Positions 1-9,154 of a DNA stretch of 64,000 nucleotides are shown here, piece after piece. The first letter of the stretch is position 1. Each line of letters starts with the position of its first letter. Where the stretch lies: the NCBI GenBank assembly GCA_016792805.1, contig JAEUHX010000058.1, positions 349,789 to 413,788 on the forward strand, in the 5' to 3' direction. A program made the translations under genes and the position numbers. The notes under the pieces were generated by a model that was not told the DNA's origin, ran no database searches, and worked only from the letters and a program-made list of their open reading frames with translations. The stretch is from Planctomycetota bacterium (GTDB taxonomy: Bacteria > Planctomycetota > UBA1135 > JACQFD01).

Positions 1-813
1 CGCGGGAGCGGCGGGCTCGAGTACTTCGGAGAGGACGTGGCGGAGTACCGGCGGAGGTACTCAATCAAGTCGAAGGACTCCGACGAGTCGTGGGCAGCTT
101 TGATTCGGCTCTGCCGAACGCTGAAAGAGACTCCGACGGAGAAGCTCGAGGAAGCGCTGGCTCCGATGCTCGATATCGATGGCGCGCTCCGATTCTTGGC
201 TATCGACAATGCACTTATCAATAATGACGGGTATTGGGTTCGCGCGAGCGATTACAGCATCTACCTCGACGAGAAAGGCGTGTTCCATATTCTCCCCCAC
301 GATGCCAACGAGACGTTACAGCCCGCATCGATGGGACCCGGCGGAGGCGGACGCGGAAGGCGCGGCCCCGGCGAAGGGGGGCGCGGTCCGGATTCGCGGC
401 CAGGGGATGAGGCCGGTGCGCCAGGCGGAGCTACGGCGAGCGCGCCACGCGGAGTCGGTATTGAGCTCGATCCGCTGATCGGGCTCACGGATACGAACAA
501 ACCGCTGCGAAGCCGACTGCTGGCAGTGCCGGCGCTCAAGCGGCGGTATCTCGAATATGTGAAAGCGATCGCCCGTGACGCGCTCGACTGGAGCAAGCTC
601 GGCCCGATGGCAGAGAGCTATCGCAAGCTGATCGAGAAAGAAGTTGAGCTCGACACGAAGAAGCTCGTGCCATTTGCGGCGTTCCAACAGTCGATCAGCG
701 GCTCCTCGGATGGCGAGGCCGGACGCCGTGGCATGCCGAGCCTGAAGGAGTTCGCTGAGCGTCGAAGGGCGTATCTGTTGGCACACCCGGAGATTCAGGC
801 GCTGGAAAAGTAA
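1..813 (+). CDS. CotH-family protein, C-terminal part (5' end outside window)
   Basis: The reading frame is open to the left edge, so only the C-terminal ~270 residues are present; the GTG at 37 is internal. The text resembles the C-terminal half of CotH kinase-fold proteins: the block FLAIDNALINNDGYW followed by YLDEKGVFHILPHDANET fits the catalytic/metal-binding part of that fold (NxD-type motif, then an aspartate in HDAN). A Gly/Arg-rich, low-complexity insert (about residues 110-145) splits the domain, after which ELDPLIGL and PLRSRLLAV lead to a helical end. Such inserts are common in planctomycete CotH proteins. CotH in spores phosphorylates coat proteins; the role of bacterial non-spore homologues is unknown. 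Downstream genes are convergent. Confidence 0.8.
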   Translation, partial: RGSGGLEYFGEDVAEYRRRYSIKSKDSDESWAALIRLCRTLKETPTEKLEEALAPMLDIDGALRFLAIDNALINNDGYWVRASDYSIYLDEKGVFHILPHDANETLQPASMGPGGGGRGRRGPGEGGRGPDSRPGDEAGAPGGATASAPRGVGIELDPLIGLTDTNKPLRSRLLAVPALKRRYLEYVKAIARDALDWSKLGPMAESYRKLIEKEVELDTKKLVPFAAFQQSISGSSDGEAGRRGMPSLKEFAERRRAYLLAHPEIQALEK

Positions 814-863
814 GGCGCTGCCAACAATCGGTGTGCGCGCAGGGCACGTCCCGCGGAGACGGT

Positions 864-879
864 TCGGCGCACGCGCCGA
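864..879. repeat. short palindrome TCGGCGC-AC-GCGCCGA
   Basis: A perfect 7-bp-arm hairpin with a 2-nt loop in the 137-bp gap between the CotH-like gene and the convergent cytochrome gene, followed by CCC. The same palindrome occurs at 63928-63947 (same loop, longer arms) and, with loop GA, at 63319-63334. It may act as a weak bidirectional terminator or belong to a REP-like family. Confidence 0.5.
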
Positions 880-950
880 CCCAGCGGTCAGCGATGGAAT
901 CGTCCGCCGTAGACCGCGGATGCGCGGCCTACTGCAGCGGCTGGATTTGC

Positions 951-3900
951 TTACTTCCGCGGCTCGTCGGCCATGGAGATCTTGGCCGTCGGCGCGTTCG
1001 GGTAACGATCCCAGTTCATCAATAGATCCTTCAGCGCTTCGATCTGTGTCTCGCGCGGAACGTTAAAGATGTTCTGGAAGTTGCCCGGCATCGGCATGCT
1101 CGTGCCCGGATAGATGAGCTGCGGGTTCAAGAGCCAGCGGCGCACCCAATCGGGGCGCAAGCGATCCTTCACTCGGCTCAGATCCGGCGCCCATGCGGCC
1201 TCCTGACCGGAGGGTTTCACCTCTCCGCGGAAATGGCAGTTGTAGCAATTGCCTGCCGTCGATTGCGAAGCGATCTCCGCAGCCTTGGCGAAATAGCCCG
1301 AGTGCATCGCGGTGACTTGCGCAAGGTAAGCCTCATCCCGCTCCGTCACGTGCTCGAGCACCTTCGGCGGATCCGGAGTCTTCACTTTATCGCGATTCGC
1401 ATCGACGAACGCCTTCATGCGCTCGAACACATCCGGCGGAGGCGGCCAGCCCGCCTCGATGGACCTCACTTTTTCCACACCGCCGATCTTGGAGTCCATC
1501 GCGAACTTCTCTTGCGTCAAGCCGAGCGAAGCTCGTGCATCCAGCGCAAGCCTCCGCGAGTACGACCGCCCGTACTCATAGGGGAAGTACTCCGAGATCG
1601 CCGTTGCCTCGGCATCCGAGAGCGCAAAGTTCGGCATGTGAACTTTGAGCTGAGGACGAACTGTGAACGGCTGCTTCAGGAATCCGACGAGCCACGGCGC
1701 GCGCACTTTGTCGCCTTCCGCGATGAAGACTGGCGGGACCAGCGCCATCGCCTCCGTGATGCCCTTGTTTTCCTTCTCCTGATAGTAGGACCAGAGCGAA
1801 GGCAGGATGCCGCCGCCCTTCATGCGCTCGCGCGAGATGATCTGCTTGCGCTCGAACGACGCAATCTGCCCGATCTGGCAAGCTTCGGGGCTCGTCGGAT
1901 CAAGGTCCGGCGAGGGCTCCCAGAGTTGCATGGTCACAGAATCCTCGCTCGGGTCATCCACCGTCACGAGACCCGATGCGACCACAGTTCGGCCGTCCAC
2001 GTTGGCAGTAATCCGCTCCATCTCGAATGCGTGGCATCCGACACAGTTGTTTTCGCGGATCGCATGCCACCCGTCCTCGCGCGCGCGCCGAGAAGCATCG
2101 AGCGACATCACGCGATTCGGCGCCACATCACCCTGCTTCACCATGCCGAGGACGAAAACGCTGATCGCGTGGATCTCCTCCTCAGTGAACGCAAAGTAAG
2201 GCATCCGCCACTTATCGAGCGGCAGCTTGTCGCGACCGCGGTCGTACGATCGCGGCGCGCGGAGCTTCTGGGCGAGCCATTCGATGCGGCTCTCGTGATT
2301 CAGGCCGTCGGCGGGCTCGCGCCCGGCCGTCGGCGACCCCGGCAAGTTCATGTAAGGATGCTTGCCGTGTCCGAACTTCTTCGTGATCTCGTAAGTGTGC
2401 TCAAGAAGTCCGAAGTCGAGCTTCTCGACCTCCTTCGAGCCCCACTCGGTCAACTCCGCGCCGATGGCCTGCGCGTCTTCCATGCCTTTGATGGTGTGGC
2501 AGGAGAAGCAGCCCTGACGCGAGATCCAGCGCTCGCCGAGATAGAAGAGCACGGCGTCGGTGCCGGTGAGCGGCTTCTTCGGAAGCAGCGCCGGATTCAT
2601 CACTTTCGCCAAATCGCCCTTCTGGATATCCGAGAGGAAGACCTCGGTCTCCGCCGCGGAGAACTTGGAGTTCAAGAAAACGCGGGCCTGCTTCTCGGCG
2701 ATCTTCGGATCGACGGGGGGCCGCACCGGCTTCCAGGAGTCGTTCTTCTGCTCCAATAGATACGCGGTGATGTTCGCAGCCTCGTCATCCGCCAGGCGGA
2801 GATTCGGCATGCGCGTATCGGGCCACCACGCGTGGGGATTCTTGAGCCAATTGTAAAGCCACTTTTCAGTGACCTTCGACCCAATCCCCGAGAGGTTCGG
2901 CCCGAACTGGCCGTAGGGATTCTCCTTCCCGACCTTCGAGTCGCCTTCGCCGAGCTCGTGGCACGCAAGACAACCCGCAAGCTGGAATTGATCCTTACCT
3001 TTCGCGGCGTCGCCCTTCACAGGCGGCGCAGCCTGCTCTACGGCGTCCGAACGCTCGAAGAGCCACCGCACGATGGACTCGATCGCCACGTCATCCCACA
3101 CGTTCTCCGTAAAGGCGCGGCTCATGCCGTCGTACTGTGCCTTCACCTCGGGCGTGCCGTCCTCGGGCTTCACGACCTGCGCATTCTCCAGGTGGAAGAT
3201 CTGCGGCATTCGAGTGCCAGGACGGAACGACTTCGGATTTGTGACCCAGCCATACATCCAGTCCTGCGTGACCTTCGACGAGATATTCGTGAGCTGAGGC
3301 CCCTGCCGACGCATCTCGCGCCAGCCTTGGAACTTGTGGCACGAATAACAGCCCGCGTCCTCCGCGAGTCGCCATCCGCGATACAGAGTCGGCGCCGCAT
3401 CACGGATGATCTCCATGGATCCCCAGTGACACTGTAGGCAGCTCGCCTCGGTGTAGGACGCCGGCAGCATCGGGTAATCCCAGTGATGCTGCTTGTGCCA
3501 GTGATACTCCTTCTCCCACTCCGCGGTGTTCTCTTCCACGCGGTGGGCGTTCTTCGCGAACTTCTCGGCCTCCGAAATCGGTTCGAGGAAAATCTCCTTG
3601 TGGAACTGTTCGGGAGCGTGATCCACGTGCACAAAATCCACAGATTCTCCGGAACCGCGGTGGCACACCGAGCAGCCGAACGTCTCGATCGGGTGCGGCG
3701 AAGCCGCCGATAGATACAGATCCAGACGCGGGTGGCTGCGCAGCGGCTGCGGCAGCTCCACCTCGACTTTCTTGATTTTGACCTCAGCGGCAATCGCGCG
3801 CGCCTGATCCGCCGTAATCTTCTTTCCCTTCTCGGCGAGCTTCGCCGTCGAGCCCTCGACGGCCACGTCGGCCACGGGCTTCATCCCCGTGATCTGCCGC

Positions 3901-4742
3901 GCGAATTCCAACTGATCCACGCCCTCGGCGCGAACGATCGTGTGCGTCTCGTACCCGACCGAGTCGATCGGCAGGTGGCACGTCTGGCACATATCGATGC
4001 GCTTCTTGCGCGTGAAGTTGAGATCAAAGAAAAGGTCGTCGAGAACCGTCTTCTTCACCTCGATCGTTGGCTTCACGAAGTCGAGCATCGGCGCGTTCAG
4101 CACCTGCTGCCTCGAGAACGAGGTCAAGTCTGCGAGCCGGCTGCGCAGCAGATCGATCGACCGCCGCTGCCCTTCGACTTCGCTCTTGCGAGAATTGATA
4201 CCCGCAAGAATCTTGGCGACCTCGTCTTCACCGACTTTCGAATCGGCGAGCGCCTTCTCGTATTCGCGCGTCGAGGCCGCCGTCTTGGCGATCGCCTTCT
4301 GCAGCTCTTCCTCGCGCCAGGTCCTATCGTTGCGCGCCTGGCGCTGCTTTTCGACGTCGTACCGGAGGGCGTCCTCTTCGGCCTTCGCGAACTTCTTGCG
4401 CTGTTCCTTGTCGAAGAGCACGCCACCCAGTTTTGTGAGTTCCTCGCGCTTGCGCCGAAGCTCGGCGTTCTCGCGCTCCATGGCCGCCTCTTCCTGAGTG
4501 AGCTTCGCCATCTCCGCATCGAGACGCGCGATCTCTCCCGCCTTGGCCGCCTCGATCGACGCCAGCGAGCCAACGATGCGCTGCTTCTCGATCTCGCGGA
4601 ACTGCTTCTGATACTGCTTCCAGGGGCGGTCGTAGTCGGCCCACAGAAGCCACACAAGCGAGAGCAGGAGCGCGACGCTCGACAGAGCGAAGATGAGGTG
4701 GAGCGCTTTCATGCTCCATGCAGTTTCGCCGCGGTCAGCCAT
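951..4742 (-). CDS. membrane-anchored octahaem cytochrome c of a bc-type complex
   Basis: 1263 residues. One N-terminal membrane helix (about residues 12-35) is followed by a long charged, Glu/Lys/Arg-rich predicted coiled coil (about 40-195). Eight CxxCH haem-c motifs follow: CQTCH (~251), CSVCH (~356), CLQCH (~434), CYSCH (~464), CLACH (~589), CFSCH (~743), CVGCH (~898) and CYNCH (~1165). Several have nearby G-x-R-M-P segments (PGTRMP, PDTRMP, PGTSMP) that supply Met ligands in class I cytochromes. It is the last gene of the Rieske/cytochrome b cluster, starting 11 bp after the subunit-IV-like gene. Inference: it carries electrons from the Rieske centre to the periplasmic acceptor, replacing cytochrome c1. 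The coiled coil between anchor and haems is unusual. Confidence 0.85.
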   Translation of the reverse strand: MADRGETAWSMKALHLIFALSSVALLLSLVWLLWADYDRPWKQYQKQFREIEKQRIVGSLASIEAAKAGEIARLDAEMAKLTQEEAAMERENAELRRKREELTKLGGVLFDKEQRKKFAKAEEDALRYDVEKQRQARNDRTWREEELQKAIAKTAASTREYEKALADSKVGEDEVAKILAGINSRKSEVEGQRRSIDLLRSRLADLTSFSRQQVLNAPMLDFVKPTIEVKKTVLDDLFFDLNFTRKKRIDMCQTCHLPIDSVGYETHTIVRAEGVDQLEFARQITGMKPVADVAVEGSTAKLAEKGKKITADQARAIAAEVKIKKVEVELPQPLRSHPRLDLYLSAASPHPIETFGCSVCHRGSGESVDFVHVDHAPEQFHKEIFLEPISEAEKFAKNAHRVEENTAEWEKEYHWHKQHHWDYPMLPASYTEASCLQCHWGSMEIIRDAAPTLYRGWRLAEDAGCYSCHKFQGWREMRRQGPQLTNISSKVTQDWMYGWVTNPKSFRPGTRMPQIFHLENAQVVKPEDGTPEVKAQYDGMSRAFTENVWDDVAIESIVRWLFERSDAVEQAAPPVKGDAAKGKDQFQLAGCLACHELGEGDSKVGKENPYGQFGPNLSGIGSKVTEKWLYNWLKNPHAWWPDTRMPNLRLADDEAANITAYLLEQKNDSWKPVRPPVDPKIAEKQARVFLNSKFSAAETEVFLSDIQKGDLAKVMNPALLPKKPLTGTDAVLFYLGERWISRQGCFSCHTIKGMEDAQAIGAELTEWGSKEVEKLDFGLLEHTYEITKKFGHGKHPYMNLPGSPTAGREPADGLNHESRIEWLAQKLRAPRSYDRGRDKLPLDKWRMPYFAFTEEEIHAISVFVLGMVKQGDVAPNRVMSLDASRRAREDGWHAIRENNCVGCHAFEMERITANVDGRTVVASGLVTVDDPSEDSVTMQLWEPSPDLDPTSPEACQIGQIASFERKQIISRERMKGGGILPSLWSYYQEKENKGITEAMALVPPVFIAEGDKVRAPWLVGFLKQPFTVRPQLKVHMPNFALSDAEATAISEYFPYEYGRSYSRRLALDARASLGLTQEKFAMDSKIGGVEKVRSIEAGWPPPPDVFERMKAFVDANRDKVKTPDPPKVLEHVTERDEAYLAQVTAMHSGYFAKAAEIASQSTAGNCYNCHFRGEVKPSGQEAAWAPDLSRVKDRLRPDWVRRWLLNPQLIYPGTSMPMPGNFQNIFNVPRETQIEALKDLLMNWDRYPNAPTAKISMADEPRK

Positions 4743-4753
4743 GATATGTGTGC

Positions 4754-5842
4754 CTAGATGTTAAAGAAGTACTCGGGGAACGCGACGACGTACTTCAGAT
4801 TGATGGTCCAGCGCAGGACCATCTTGATGGGAAGGCTCATCTCCACGAGGAGGAGCATGATGAAGGTGGCATAGCGCGCCGCACCGAGCTCGAGGAAGTA
4901 GCTCCGGAAGAGCTTGCTCGTCGAGAGCAGCAGCGGCGGGACGAGCGCGAAGTACGCCACGATGAGTGCGATTCCAGGCAGCTCTCTCAAAATGGCGTTC
5001 GCCGGAAGCGGTGCCCCGAGCCCACGAACCCAGAAATACTCTGAGAGGTTCACGTTCACGAGCGGCTCGAGGAAGTGGATGTCCCAGGGCTGGAACGGCC
5101 CGAAGAACGACCAGTTCGGTCCGCGGAGGAACGTTCCGAGGACGACCAGCGACACCCACAGAATCAAGAATCCAAACATGAAGAAGGCGATGGCGAACGG
5201 CCGCTCCTCGAAGGTGTAGTAACCATTTCCCTTCGGGTTGCGGTCGAGGTACGGAATCGCCATCAAGCCCACGATGATGAGGCTCGGCAGCACCACGCCC
5301 GCGATCCACGGGTCGTAGTACACGAGCATTTCCTGGAGGCCGAGGAAGTACCACGGCGCCTTCGACGGGTTCGGCGTTCGCGCCGGTGCGGCGGGCTCTT
5401 CGAGCGGCGCGCGCAGGACGATGCTCCAGACGACGAGCGCCGCTGTACACAGAACCATACAGATGAGTTCTGTGTAGACGAGGTCGGGCCACGTGAAGAC
5501 GCGGTCCTTCGATTCCTTCGCCTCTAGGTTGGCCTCTCCGCGCTTCATGAGCTCATCGTTGAGCACGGCGCGGCGCAATCCGAGCCAAGTTAAATAAAGC
5601 ACGAGCCCGAGCATGATCACGATCGGCACGTTGTCCGGTTTCGTGACCACCGACCGGAAGGTCGGGTCGAACATCGAGAAGATGAAAAAGGCAACGCTGC
5701 CGAGCAGGAACAGCCACGCCGAGATCGGATGCGTGAGCTGTTTTCTGAACTGCAGATACGCCCAGAGCCCAACGATGGTCAGGAAGAAGTAGACCGTCGG
5801 GTTCGAGAGCGCGTTGACGAAGTTTTTGATGGCGTCAACCAT
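4754..5842 (-). CDS. cytochrome b C-terminal domain protein (subunit-IV-like)
   Basis: 362 residues, roughly eight hydrophobic helices, about twice the length of b6f subunit IV (~160). The Qo-site segment reads SKAPWYFLGLQEML (about residue 158), the position where classical proteins have PEWY; here Glu is replaced so the motif is APWY. This form is known from cytochrome b C-terminal proteins of several deep-branching phyla. The N-terminal ~140 residues add three or four extra helices. It lies between the cytochrome b gene (122 bp upstream) and the octahaem c gene (11 bp downstream), all on the minus strand, and should pair with the b6-like subunit to form the quinol-oxidising core. Confidence 0.85.
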   Translation of the reverse strand: MVDAIKNFVNALSNPTVYFFLTIVGLWAYLQFRKQLTHPISAWLFLLGSVAFFIFSMFDPTFRSVVTKPDNVPIVIMLGLVLYLTWLGLRRAVLNDELMKRGEANLEAKESKDRVFTWPDLVYTELICMVLCTAALVVWSIVLRAPLEEPAAPARTPNPSKAPWYFLGLQEMLVYYDPWIAGVVLPSLIIVGLMAIPYLDRNPKGNGYYTFEERPFAIAFFMFGFLILWVSLVVLGTFLRGPNWSFFGPFQPWDIHFLEPLVNVNLSEYFWVRGLGAPLPANAILRELPGIALIVAYFALVPPLLLSTSKLFRSYFLELGAARYATFIMLLLVEMSLPIKMVLRWTINLKYVVAFPEYFFNI

Positions 5843-5964
5843 GCGCAGCAGGCGGAGTGTTCAGCTCTTCTCGAAGGATTTGTGTGAAGAAGCGAATGCG
5901 GGGGCGCCCGAGGCCGAGCCAGGTACCGCTGGGATCTCCGGCTTGAGCCGCGGGCGATGCGGAG

Positions 5965-6741
5965 TTACAGCGGACCCGAGATGCCGCCGTCTTTGCGGAC
6001 GCGCCAGAAGTGCACCGCCATGAGCGTCGCCGCGACGAGCGGGAAGCCCACGCAATGGAGCACGTAGAAGCGCAGCAGCGTCGCCTCGCCGACGAACCGT
6101 CCGGAGAGAAGGGCGAACCGCACGTCGTCGCCCGCGTGCACCAGGTTCACGCCGCCGAGCTGCAGCAGCGCGGCGCCAGGACCTTCGTGGCCGAGGAACG
6201 GCGTCGCGCGGGCCATATTCGTACCCACGGTGACGGCCCAGATCGCCAGCTGGTCCCAAGGCAACAGATAGCCCGTGAACGAAAGCAGCAGCGTGAGCAC
6301 GAGAAGGATCACTCCGACGTTCCAATTGAACTCGCGCGGCGGCTTGTAGGATCCCGTCAGGAACACGCGATACATGTGCAGCCAAACGGTGATCACCATG
6401 GCGTGGGCGCCCCATCGGTGCATTTCGCGCATCAGGCCAAGCGCCACGTGCTCGCGCAGCGCCATGATGTCCTGGAACGCGAACTCGGCCGTCGGCCGAT
6501 AATAGAACATCAGCAAAAGACCCGTGATCGTCTCCACGAGGAACAGGAAGAACGTGAGTCCTCCCATGCACCAGGTGTAAGAAAGACGAATTCCCGACTT
6601 GCGCACCTTGACCGGGTGCAAGTGCAAGAAAAAGTTCGTCAGGACGACCAGCGTGCGGTTACGCGTGGTGTTCGGCGGACCGTGCCGGAAGATGGACTTC
6701 CAGACCTGAGTCTTCCGAAGCGAAGTGAGAAGGTCAGGCAT
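5965..6741 (-). CDS. cytochrome b (b6-type, N-terminal half)
   Basis: 258 residues with four main transmembrane helices. Haem-b ligand histidines are visible as His108 (EMHRWG) and His122 (WLHMYRV) in the second helix, and His229 (YVLHC) and His244 (AVHFWR) in the fourth. The wider spacing of the second pair (15) is the b6f-like pattern rather than mitochondrial. Together with the separate subunit-IV-like gene this is a split cytochrome b. It follows the Rieske gene by 132 bp and precedes subunit IV. Function by family: two-haem transmembrane electron transfer in a quinol:cytochrome c oxidoreductase. Confidence 0.9.
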   Translation of the reverse strand: MPDLLTSLRKTQVWKSIFRHGPPNTTRNRTLVVLTNFFLHLHPVKVRKSGIRLSYTWCMGGLTFFLFLVETITGLLLMFYYRPTAEFAFQDIMALREHVALGLMREMHRWGAHAMVITVWLHMYRVFLTGSYKPPREFNWNVGVILLVLTLLLSFTGYLLPWDQLAIWAVTVGTNMARATPFLGHEGPGAALLQLGGVNLVHAGDDVRFALLSGRFVGEATLLRFYVLHCVGFPLVAATLMAVHFWRVRKDGGISGPL

Positions 6742-6873
6742 CGAGGGCTTTGGGGCGGGTTCGCGGCGGAATCTTGAGAATTCGGGAGGCTCGGATTCGT
6801 GGCGCTCGAAGCGGACGGGCGTGCCGAGCGCGGGGATCTGTGAACTTAGCTTTCGGTCAGTCCAGGCGGTTCG

Positions 6874-7494
6874 CTAGACGGAGTAGATCAGGAACGAATC
6901 GGGGCTCGCCCACTCGCCCTTCTCCTGTTGGAACTTGCGGTTCTTGTCCACGAGGATCTGGCCGTCGTCGGCGAGCCGAATCGCAAACCGCTCCAGCGGG
7001 CGCGGCGCCGGACCTTCGAAGTTCACTCCGGTCGGCTGAAAGCCCGAGCCGTGGCACGGACACTTGAACTTGGATTCCGCCAGCAGCCAGTTGGGTGTGC
7101 ATCCAAGGTGTGTGCAGACCGTCGAGAGCGCATAGAAACCCGACTTCTTCGTCGACGGGTCATAGCCCTTCACGATCCAGACGTTGTAGCGAGCCTTGAA
7201 TCGCTCATCGACTCCGACGGGAAAGTCCGACGGGAAACCGAGCTTGAACGACTGGGGCGGCTCGTAGCTGACGTTGGGGAAAAGGAACCGGGTGAGTAGG
7301 CCGCCGCCGAAGGCGAGAGCGGCCGAGAAGGTCGCCCAGCCGAATGCCACCAGGCCAACAAACCCGCGCCGCGTCGTCTGGCCCTCATAAAACGCTGCGG
7401 GAGGCGCCGGTGCGACCGGCGTCTTCGGCGGCGCCGGCGCGGCCTTCTTGGAGGCCGCATCCGAAGCGGGCGTCGGGGACTTGGTTTCGCTCAT
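6874..7494 (-). CDS. Rieske [2Fe-2S] iron-sulfur protein
   Basis: 206 residues from ATG at 7494; a frame extending to 7605 exists but its extra residues are Ser/Arg-rich and unlike the family. An N-terminal Ala/Pro-rich stretch precedes a twin-arginine-like signal anchor (TTRRGFVGLVAFGW). The cluster-binding boxes are CTHLGC and CPCHGSGF, giving the two Cys and two His ligands plus the disulfide cysteines. The family transfers electrons from quinol to cytochrome c in bc1/b6f complexes, and the following genes encode cytochrome b, subunit IV and a multihaem c. Its start is directly preceded by two 16-bp tandem repeats. Confidence 0.92.
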   Translation of the reverse strand: MSETKSPTPASDAASKKAAPAPPKTPVAPAPPAAFYEGQTTRRGFVGLVAFGWATFSAALAFGGGLLTRFLFPNVSYEPPQSFKLGFPSDFPVGVDERFKARYNVWIVKGYDPSTKKSGFYALSTVCTHLGCTPNWLLAESKFKCPCHGSGFQPTGVNFEGPAPRPLERFAIRLADDGQILVDKNRKFQQEKGEWASPDSFLIYSV

Positions 7495-7526
7495 CGTGTT
7501 TCCGGGGAATCGTGTTTCCGGGGAGC
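7495..7526. repeat. two 16-bp tandem repeats abutting the Rieske start codon
   Basis: On the plus strand CGTGTTTCCGGGGAAT (7495-7510) is followed by CGTGTTTCCGGGGAGC (7511-7526), differing only in the last two bases. In mRNA sense each unit reads approximately CCCCGGAAACACG, the second ending directly at ATG. It forms the immediate 5' leader and may affect translation; no better Shine-Dalgarno is seen than the GGA inside the unit. Confidence 0.6.
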
Positions 7527-7927
7527 TGTGCGCTGCCGAGGAACTGTGGCTCCTGCCCGTTGCCGGGCTCCGACCACTTCGCGTCGAGCCGATCGCGAAT
7601 GCCATACCGCGCTACCGCCGTGGAAACGCCCACGAAACAACGACTCCCCCTTCCTTCGCTCGATCCGCGGAGCAGAGCGAGGCGAACGAGGAACGGCGAG
7701 CCGAAGTCGTGGAACGGCAGAGAGTTGTGCGATTCGAGGCTCCCGGGGCGGCAACGCGCGTGTGCCACGATTCGGCATGGCATCACACAACGCGGGGCAG
7801 CACCGGGGGTCGCGGTGCGCGCAACGGGCCCACGGTAGGGCGCGATGGCGCGGGGAGGCTAGGGAAGCCCCCCAGGGTGGTCAAGCAACGACCGCGAACT
7901 TCTCCCACCGTGCGCGATGACGGGCGG
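7527..7927. other. gap between HEAT-repeat gene and Rieske gene
   Basis: About 400 bp without a convincing gene on either strand. The open frames are Arg/Pro-rich and unlike any family I know. It interrupts the co-directional run of minus-strand genes, so a promoter for the Rieske/cytochrome genes probably lies here, but I cannot point to specific -35/-10 boxes. Confidence 0.4.
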
Positions 7928-9139
7928 CTAGCTGCCGAGCTTGGCAAGCGCATCGAGAGCGGCGCTGCGTACGCGTAGGTTCGGGTCGTCCTTACTCATC
8001 CGCTCGAGCGCCGCCTTCGCTTCGGTCGCCTTGAGGAGCAACAGACCGCCGATGACCTGCCGGAGCGCGTCCTCGCGGTACGACTCGGCCGTCTGGAGGC
8101 TCGCAGTCGCGAAGAGACCGCTCCCGTAGGTGGAGCGGAAGAGACGCTCGCCCTCGGGGCGCGACGGCTCCTCGGCGATGCGCTCGAGACCTTCCATGAG
8201 TGCCGGCTTCGCGAGCGCCGCCTGGGCCGGGTCGATTTGGATGCGCTTGGCGAGATTCACTGCGGCAGTCAACCGCACAAAAAACCAGCTCGAGGGCCGA
8301 GCGGCTTGGGCACGGGCATCGTCCGAGGGCTTGCCGACTCCCGCGGCGGAGTTTGCCTGGAGTTCCGCGCCATGGGTTCTTCCGTAATCCTGGATCTCGA
8401 GGAGCCCTCGGGTCGCCTCCTTGCTGGAGAGATTCCCGAAGCCGGCCGCGATCGCCTGCGCGACGCCCGCGTCGGGATCGTTGCGCATCGACTTCCATTG
8501 AGCTTGGAAAATGGGAAGCGCGCGCTCGCTGCCGATGCGTGCCAGAGAAACCAACACCGCCACGCGCCGCTTGCCCCCTTCATCGTTACCGGCGGCGCCC
8601 TCGAGATACTTCGAGAGGACATTCACCGTCTCATCGTCGCCGACGAGGCCGAGCGCCGTGATCAGATAGATGCGCGTGTCCTCGTCCTCGCCCGCCAACT
8701 CCAGCGCGCGCTCGAGGCGCGCGAGGTCCTTGCGCGGAAGCTGTCCGTGGGGAAGCGCCGCCGGATCTTTGGGGTCGCGCGCGAGCCGGCGATTGTTCTC
8801 TTCCACCTGCTCGGCCAGCTCCCGAGCGAGCTCGAAGGCCGCCTGCTTGCGCGCGTTGGCTCCGCCCTTCTGCATCTCCTCGAGGCGCGAATCCAGCGTG
8901 CGCGCGTCGCCGCGGCCGAGCAGAAAATTGGCAAACCCGACAATGGCGAGAATCGTGAGCGCAATCCCGAGGGGAATCACCACAAAAGGCACGAACCACC
9001 GTTCGCGCTCGGGTTCGCCCGTATTGAACTCCTCGCCCTGAACTTCGAGGGTGGGCGTCGGCTCCGAGCCGGCGTGCTCGCGGTTCTCAGTCGAGGCGGC
9101 AGGCTTCGAAGCGGATTCGTCTTCGGTCGGGGGCGGCAC
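7928..9139 (-). CDS. membrane-anchored HEAT-repeat protein
   Basis: 403 residues from a GTG start, 15 bp after the phosphofructokinase stop. A cytoplasmic acidic/Pro-rich N-terminus (1-45) leads to one membrane helix (about 48-72, VIPLGIALTILAIVGFAN). The rest is alpha-helical with HEAT-like units, for example around YLITALGLVGDDETVNVL, VAVLVSLARIGSERALPIF and RVRSAALDALAKL at the end. HEAT proteins are scaffolds. Its place immediately upstream of the Rieske/cytochrome b/c genes suggests an assembly or accessory role for the bc-type complex, which is inference only. Confidence 0.65.
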   Translation of the reverse strand: MPPPTEDESASKPAASTENREHAGSEPTPTLEVQGEEFNTGEPERERWFVPFVVIPLGIALTILAIVGFANFLLGRGDARTLDSRLEEMQKGGANARKQAAFELARELAEQVEENNRRLARDPKDPAALPHGQLPRKDLARLERALELAGEDEDTRIYLITALGLVGDDETVNVLSKYLEGAAGNDEGGKRRVAVLVSLARIGSERALPIFQAQWKSMRNDPDAGVAQAIAAGFGNLSSKEATRGLLEIQDYGRTHGAELQANSAAGVGKPSDDARAQAARPSSWFFVRLTAAVNLAKRIQIDPAQAALAKPALMEGLERIAEEPSRPEGERLFRSTYGSGLFATASLQTAESYREDALRQVIGGLLLLKATEAKAALERMSKDDPNLRVRSAALDALAKLGS

Positions 9140-9154
9140 AGGGATGGCGATCCG

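Noticed and set aside
1233..2759. Long plus-strand open frame (508 codons)
   Set aside because: Lies entirely opposite the octahaem cytochrome gene, is Arg/His/Leu-rich with no domain, and mirrors the codon bias of the real gene.
3732..4757. Plus-strand open frame (341 codons)
   Set aside because: Antisense shadow of the cytochrome's coiled-coil region; composition is Arg/Leu/Glu-rich with no recognisable features.
7385..7786. Possible gene in the gap before the Rieske protein
   Set aside because: Overlaps the Rieske start, is Arg/Gly-rich and has no motif or ribosome-binding site.
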